NCBI GenBank assembly: GCA_009801015.1
Contig: VHZZ01001028.1
Location: 12,689 to 36,736, forward strand
DNA length: 24,048 nucleotides
Direction of reading: 5' to 3'
Source of the DNA: Silene noctiflora
Taxonomy: Eukaryota; Streptophyta; Magnoliopsida; Caryophyllales; Caryophyllaceae
Part shown: positions 20,701 through 24,048 of the stretch, in pieces
How the letters are laid out: each line of letters opens with the position of its first letter
How positions within the stretch are numbered: position 1 is the first letter of the stretch
The notes under the pieces: model-generated
What the model was told of the DNA's origin: nothing
Databases searched by the model: none
Seen by the model: the letters and a program-made list of their open reading frames with translations, nothing else
Translations under genes and position numbers: made by a program

Positions 20701-23153
20701 TATTATACACATCATTACTCATAACTGTTGGTTGATCATATACAGTTACATCCCCCCTTCCCCTAATGTTCCTTCCATATTGCATCTGCTTTTTCTTGTT
20801 CTTTTCTGGGAATGCGGTACCTACCTATATGGACACTTGAATTATATAATTTCCTGACTTGTTTGTCTGTATCCACTTATTACAGCAAATAATTCAGCTT
20901 GATCTCTCTTATTCGTGGGCTTTTGGTGTAAAGTGGTCTCCCACTGGCAATACATTAGCCTATGTAGGTCAGAAATTTTTTCTATATCTGCTTACTTGAT
21001 TCCTTCTAGCTGACCCTTGCACATTCTATTGTTATATTTTGTATGCATCAAATCCCTTAATTGCAAGGAGTTGCATAATCATTAATTTCTGTTTGTGACT
21101 TTAAAGGTCATAACTCGATGATATATTTTGTTGATGATGTGGGTCCCTCACCTTTGGCACAAACTGTTGCATTCCGTGATTTGCCCCTCTGTGATGTGGG
21201 TCAGCATCCTCTCTCAGTATCTTCACTTACAAATGATTGCTATTTAAGTTCATCTTTATTAATTGGCATAGCTGATCTCTCATCTTTGATCATGCAGATC
21301 CTATTCGTGTCAGAGAAAATGGTTATAGGTGTGGGATTTGATTACAATCCAATGGTTTTTGCTGCAGATGAAAGTGGATCGTGGTAAGTAATACTAACTT
21401 AAATTTTTTGATGTTGTTCTATTTAGATAACATGTGGTTATTATTCTTTGATAGTGGGAATGATAGGCGGAGCTCTAGTCTTATCTTTAGTTGACCTCCA
21501 AGTTCATTGAGTCCCTTGTAGGTAAATCTATCATACATCATTTTTGCAGCAAAAAATTCCTATTTTGATTCGCACATAAATAAATGAGCATAAAAAAATG
21601 CGAATGAAAATGGAAGTTTGTGAAAGATGTGGGTGAGAAAGTCAGAAACCATAATGACCATAATTATCGTACAAAAAAGGTTGGTAACGAGTTTATTAAT
21701 GAACTATGGTCCACTCGAAATGGAAAGGGAGTTCATTGTTGATGGACAAGTGGTCAGGTGGACTATAGTGTGTAATTTCTTCTAGTTTTAATTAGACCGC
21801 CGTGGTAATTTTGTGCTATTGCTTTTATTGTAATACAGCCTTGGGATTTTTTTTCTTCTTTTCATTTGGAAAAAACGGATTATGGAAACTTCTCATATCT
21901 TGGGTGTTGCAGGAGCTTTATTAGATTTTTGGGTGAAAGGCAAACGGCTCCAACAAACGCACGATATGGTTCACAGGTATGTTATGTGTAGTTGTTGTTC
22001 CTAAGATACTTATTTTAGTGGTGTTTCCCTCTTGATTCATGTTCTAATGTCTTGGACTGGGGGTGGGAATTGGATTGGATCAACTGTTATCATGCAACTT
22101 TGCAGTTAAATTACTAGACATCGTGAACAAATAACTGGTAGATGGTATCTAGTCGAATAAATTAGCCTGGAACCTCGTGATATTCTTTGTTTGGTGCATG
22201 TTGATCAGTTCGTAACGTGATTCTTTGATTCCGATGGGAAACAATCTTACAGTAATAGCCATATTCTATTGCACATTAGGGTTGTTTTAGGTTCTTACAC
22301 TGATGCAAGGATATCTAACGTTGCAGCTATCGGGAGCTTTCGGAAAACTATATGGTCAGTCAAAGTATAGCAATGCCAATGACACAGTTGATGATACAAG
22401 TGATCGTTCTCATGAAAACTGCATAACGTATGATCGGTCTTACCCACAACATTACCTTCATTTTTTAGCAAATGAATTTTTGAGTTTGTATAGTTTCCTT
22501 TTCATACTCTTCCTTGGCTTTTTTTTTTTTTTTAATTATTTTTTTTCCTCCTTGTCTTGGTGCTTCTCTTTCTCTCTGTCCGGCCTCTTCATTTTCTTCA
22601 TGTTAATTCTACTTTTTCCCATTTTAGCTTATATTTGACTCTCCTTTTTCTCGTCCCCTTTCTCTGTTGTTTTTGAATTATTTTTAATATGTAAGTAAGT
22701 GCTAGTGGGCTACACAAATCCCACGTTACTCTCCGCCACAGGAAACATACCTAAACAAGTGAAGCAAACTATCCGATATGACTGGCTATTTTGAAACACA
22801 TAAACTTATTAAAAAGGACACAGAATACTTTATTTTTCCTTACATCTTTTAGTCATGGCTCGTTATGATGTTTCGTGTTACTGGCTTACTGCAACCTTAG
22901 CTGTTAATTATAATCTATAATTCTGCACTTCATCTTATTTTCAGTCGCATTGTACCATTGAAGAAGGGAACCGATTCAAAAGTAACACGCTTCAGCACTT
23001 CAGGTTCGATTATTTATCTTCTCTCAATTTCTGACGTAAAAGCAAGAGTTTTACACCACAGCTGATATAGTGAATGTGTATTGCATCCTAGGACTTGATG
23101 GGAAGGTAATTATCTGGGATTTGGGAAGCCAAGATCTTGCCGACTATCTATGA
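11752..23153 (+). CDS. ARPC1: ARPC1, WD40 subunit of the ARP2/3 actin-nucleating complex (15 coding exons)
   Basis: Exons: 11752-11821, 14625-14710, 14999-15075, 15173-15267, 16255-16324, 18562-18631, 19177-19250, 19332-19374, 20886-20967, 21107-21195, 21298-21383, 21913-21976, 22327-22427, 22945-23003 and 23092-23153 (TGA). They total 1128 nt (375 residues), about the usual length of plant ARPC1 (near 378). Every intron is GT-AG and in frame. ARPC1 is a seven-bladed propeller that joins ARPC4/ARPC5 to the complex and contacts nucleation-promoting factors, driving branched actin networks at the cell cortex. Family hallmarks: [15 protein letters not shown] (about 9-23), [96 protein letters not shown] text in exon 9, [37 protein letters not shown] and [14 protein letters not shown]. 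The last residues (GSQDLADYL) look unlike the tail I expect. Introns 1, 5 and 8 carry transposon remnants. Confidence 0.96.
12283..12580. mobile_element. Tourist-like (PIF/Harbinger) MITE in ARPC1 intron 1
   Basis: A 298-bp element has the exact terminal inverted repeat GGGTGTGTTTGGAT at 12283-12296 and its complement at 12567-12580. It is flanked by the 3-bp direct repeat TAA at 12280-12282 and 12581-12583, the target size and sequence type of PIF/Harbinger elements. The left half is purine-rich (ggaaggggagggggaagg), the right half pyrimidine-rich, so it folds back. A second, inner inverted pair, tttggatagcaaatg (12291-12305) against catttgctatccaaa (about 12497-12511), suggests a nested or rearranged end. 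It has no transposase; the open frames through it are incidental. Confidence 0.85.
13780..14375. mobile_element. Degenerate transposon sequence in ARPC1 intron 1, right end Stowaway-like
   Basis: The right edge at 14366-14375 reads ggagggag followed by TA (14376-14377), the complement of the CTCCCTCC start of Stowaway-type elements elsewhere in this window. Just inside, tttggtccaaattgaaatgg resembles the inner end of the 16953-17790 element (ggtccaaaaatag). The matching left end was not found, so the copy is truncated or very diverged. The body is rich in GGTGGG. The separate stretch around 13825-13880 (gggggccgggggtcctgtgc) resembles another common plant repeat, but no boundaries could be set. 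Confidence 0.4.
15546..15850 (+). repeat. Degenerate tandem duplication of about 150 bp in ARPC1 intron 4
   Basis: The segment from about 15546 (gctcacactaggaagct) to 15693 is repeated from about 15694 (gcttacactaagaagct) to 15850, with an offset of 148. Matching landmarks include gagcatcagttgtagagaacct against gagcattagttctggagaac, and the block gtgtggtgaaaaaggttgttc against the later gtgtgataaaaaaagggttgtt. The copies differ at many sites, so the duplication is old. It is non-coding. Confidence 0.7.
16325..16374 (+). repeat. Exact 25-bp tandem duplication carrying the exon 5 splice donor
   Basis: Directly after exon 5 of ARPC1 (last base 16324) a 25-base unit beginning gtaagcaatctat and ending gtttttcag occurs twice without mismatch (16325-16349 and 16350-16374). 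Each unit starts with a strong donor and ends with an acceptor-like tttttcag. The first copy gives the donor that keeps the frame. Using the second copy's donor would read TGG-TAA, an immediate stop. Confidence 0.95.
16953..17790. mobile_element. Long mariner/Stowaway-type non-autonomous element in ARPC1 intron 5
   Basis: The left end CTTCCTCCATTCCATGAGTT (16953-16972) and the complement of the right end (CTTTCTCTCTTCCATTGAGTT, to 17790) form an imperfect terminal inverted repeat. TA occurs on both sides (16951-16952 and 17791-17792), the target duplication of Tc1/mariner elements. The body of about 838 bp is GGTGGT-rich on its right side and encodes no transposase that I can see. Its size is larger than a typical Stowaway MITE. 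Confidence 0.65.
17997..18281. mobile_element. Stowaway MITE (Tc1/mariner) in ARPC1 intron 5
   Basis: A 285-bp element has left end CTCCCTCCATTTTATTTGGG and an inner motif ttgctacatattcc. The complement of the right end starts CTCCCTCCAATCATTTAGG with inner ttgctacatatcc. The imperfect terminal repeats run over about 30 bases. TA flanks both sides (17995-17996 and 18282-18283). The CTCCCTCC start plus a TA target is the Stowaway hallmark. It is non-coding. Confidence 0.85.
18447..18543 (+). repeat. 31-bp direct repeat at the 3' end of ARPC1 intron 5
   Basis: The sequence beginning tgttaactagtt and ending ggtaataatcttgt (18447-18477) recurs at 18513-18543 with two mismatches, an offset of 66. 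The second copy lies within the polypyrimidine/branch-point region just upstream of the exon 6 acceptor at 18561. It may therefore have duplicated branch-point sequence (ttaact). Confidence 0.8.
19669..19712 (+). repeat. GT/GC-rich microsatellite in ARPC1 intron 8
   Basis: An interrupted dinucleotide run with units gtgtgtgcgcgtgcgt and then gtgcgtgcgtgtgtgtgtgt. It is alternating purine-pyrimidine sequence, likely length-polymorphic. Confidence 0.9.
20308..20724 (+). pseudogene. LINE (non-LTR retrotransposon) reverse-transcriptase remnant in ARPC1 intron 8
   Basis: Forward-strand translation shows broken pieces of the C-terminal part of a plant LINE-type ORF2. First comes [18 protein letters not shown], ending in a stop. 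Then, after a frame shift near 20365, [19 protein letters not shown] and [10 protein letters not shown], a stop, then [17 protein letters not shown]. Finally [20 protein letters not shown], the Cys/His pattern of the zf-RVT domain (C-x-x-[C/G]...H-L-F-x-H-C). Much of the usual region between the YLG motif and the SRI motif is shortened. The two in-frame stops and the shift show it is dead. It lies in the same orientation as ARPC1 inside the intron and is presumably spliced out. The frame ends with a stop at 20722-20724. Confidence 0.8.
21196..21297 (+). other. ARPC1: In-frame, stop-free intron 10 of ARPC1 (possible retained intron)
   Basis: Homology places the junction between LPLCD (exon 10) and ILFVSEK (exon 11), giving a donor gtgggt at 21196 and acceptor catgcag ending at 21297. 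The intron is exactly 102 nt, a multiple of three, has no stop in the ARPC1 frame and would add 34 residues ([14 protein letters not shown]..., ending ...SLIMQ) after residue 252. Without splicing the reading frame simply continues. The donor departs from the usual gtaagt. The insert would fall in a loop before a beta strand of the propeller. Confidence 0.8.
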
Positions 23154-23326
23154 AACTGAGGCTGCTGATCAAACTTGTAGCTCATGAAGAACCATTTGTA
23201 CAATTAATTCTTTTGAATTCTGGTCGTGCTTTTTGTAAGCTTGTATTGTGCATTATGTCTACGAGGACAATATTTGTTATTAGCCAGGTTTGCTAAAGGC
23301 TTCAATAGTGTGATTTCTTTTTAAGA

Positions 23327-23332
23327 AATAAA
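23327..23332 (+). terminator. Probable polyadenylation signal of ARPC1 (AATAAA)
   Basis: AATAAA lies 174 bases after the stop codon, within an AT-rich 3' UTR. Plant signals are loose, but this is the canonical form at a reasonable distance. The final A at 23332 is directly next to the Helitron-like terminus, so cleavage downstream would take place inside the inserted element unless an upstream site is used. Confidence 0.5.
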
Positions 23333-24048
23333 CTAGTGTTCAAGCCCGGGCGTTGCCCGGGTCGTTTCACTACATAGGCTTTTAAGAATTAACATGGCGT
23401 ATTTGTTAAACAGCCTCATATTATACACAAATACTTGTATAATGCAACGTCTTGTATTTAAATCCAAAAAAAGAGGAAAAACTAATAGAATTCAAAAGAT
23501 CTTTGCCTAATACCCATTACCTCAATCAAGGTAAATAATAGACACAAAATTAATACTAATAAGAAAAATTAAAGGTTTCTTCCGTGTATATATGTGCATG
23601 GGTCACTGGGTGTGTTTGATATTACAAATCTAAATTAGTAAGTGAGGTTGTTGTCTATATATTCGTCTATGGTAGACTACTAAACATTATGTGAATTATT
23701 GGTCGTAACAATAATTAGTTTCATAATTTTAAAATTAAGATTTTAAATTATAATAATTGAGATAATATATAATTGTTGGAATCTCTAATATACGGATTTG
23801 CTCGAAAGTCGAAATAGTTTACAATAATTGTTGTAGTCTCTAATCTTATTTATTAAACCGACAACCACAGTGCTGATGTGTCAGCCTGTGGTTGAAAGTG
23901 CATATTTTATTTTTTTTATAAGGGGTCCACCCATGTTCTATCTTTACATTTTCTTTAGGGGAATGAATTGGATGAAATAGTTTGCGGCAGGATGTAAATT
24001 GGTCACTATTAACATACTTGATTAATATTGAGAAATATATATTTTTAA
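23333..24048 (-). mobile_element. Probable Helitron 3' terminus, element running off the window
   Basis: Read on the minus strand the sequence is a GC hairpin (cccgggc-aac-gcccggg, 23361-23345), then ttgaaca, then CTAG, then T. A short GC-rich stem about 8-10 bases before a terminal CTRR, with insertion between A and T, is the signature of a Helitron 3' end, and plant Helitrons often have just this kind of stem. The terminus would be 23333, with host A at 23332. The 5' end (TC on the minus strand) was not found in the remaining 700 bases, so the element continues to the right or is truncated. The rest of 23370-24048 is AT-rich, without genes. Confidence 0.65.
23862..23894. repeat. Near-perfect inverted repeat (hairpin) within the Helitron-like tail
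   Basis: The arms caaccacag-t-gctga (23862-23876) and tcagc-ctgtggttg (23881-23894) pair over 14 bp with one bulged base around the loop tgtg. It may be a secondary structure of the element, or the trace of another small insertion. Function is unknown. Confidence 0.8.

Overview
This window looks like nuclear DNA of a flowering plant, most likely a eudicot. It is AT-rich, its genes are split by GT-AG introns, two genes have introns in their 5' leaders, and the spaces between exons hold typical plant DNA-transposon remnants. Some repeat flavours remind me of Caryophyllales, but that is a weak inference. No bacterial operon, CRISPR array, rRNA or tRNA was recognised.

Three genes can be rebuilt exon by exon, each with an uninterrupted frame across all junctions. 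(1) Plus strand, coding 2990-4867: a 230-residue plant Elongin-A, with a non-coding first exon ending near 1555 and a 1.4 kb leader intron. (2) Minus strand, coding 10044-8751: a 256-residue protein with a plastid-type N-terminus and several hydrophobic segments, of a conserved plant family whose function I do not know; it also has a leader intron (10070-10880). (3) Plus strand, coding 11752-23153: ARPC1, the WD40 subunit of the actin-nucleating ARP2/3 complex, 15 coding exons and 375 residues. Genes 2 and 3 are divergent and share a short promoter region. Genes 1 and 2 are convergent, separated by about 3.9 kb with no convincing coding gene. The three genes act in unrelated processes (transcription elongation/ubiquitin ligase adaptor, plastid, actin).

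Layout: 1-627 short direct repeats; 628-1374 a terminal-inverted-repeat element with an 8-bp target duplication and a second, smaller insertion (9-bp duplication) inside it; 1383-2989 promoter, leader exon and leader intron of Elongin-A, with a 71-bp tandem repeat carrying telo-box motifs; 2990-4867 Elongin-A; 4868-8750 intergenic, with a few candidate non-coding exons on the minus strand; 8751-10990 gene 2; 10881-11751 shared promoter; 11752-23153 ARPC1; 23333 to the end, a probable Helitron terminus directly abutting the ARPC1 polyadenylation signal.

The ARPC1 introns are a small transposon museum: a Tourist-like MITE (intron 1), a mariner/Stowaway-type long element and a clean 285-bp Stowaway MITE (intron 5), and a LINE reverse-transcriptase remnant (intron 8). 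Two splicing oddities deserve attention: a 25-bp exact tandem duplication that duplicates the exon 5 splice donor, and a 102-nt intron 10 that is stop-free and in frame, so its retention would add 34 residues to ARPC1. I did not find a novel defence-type or otherwise unprecedented multi-gene system here.
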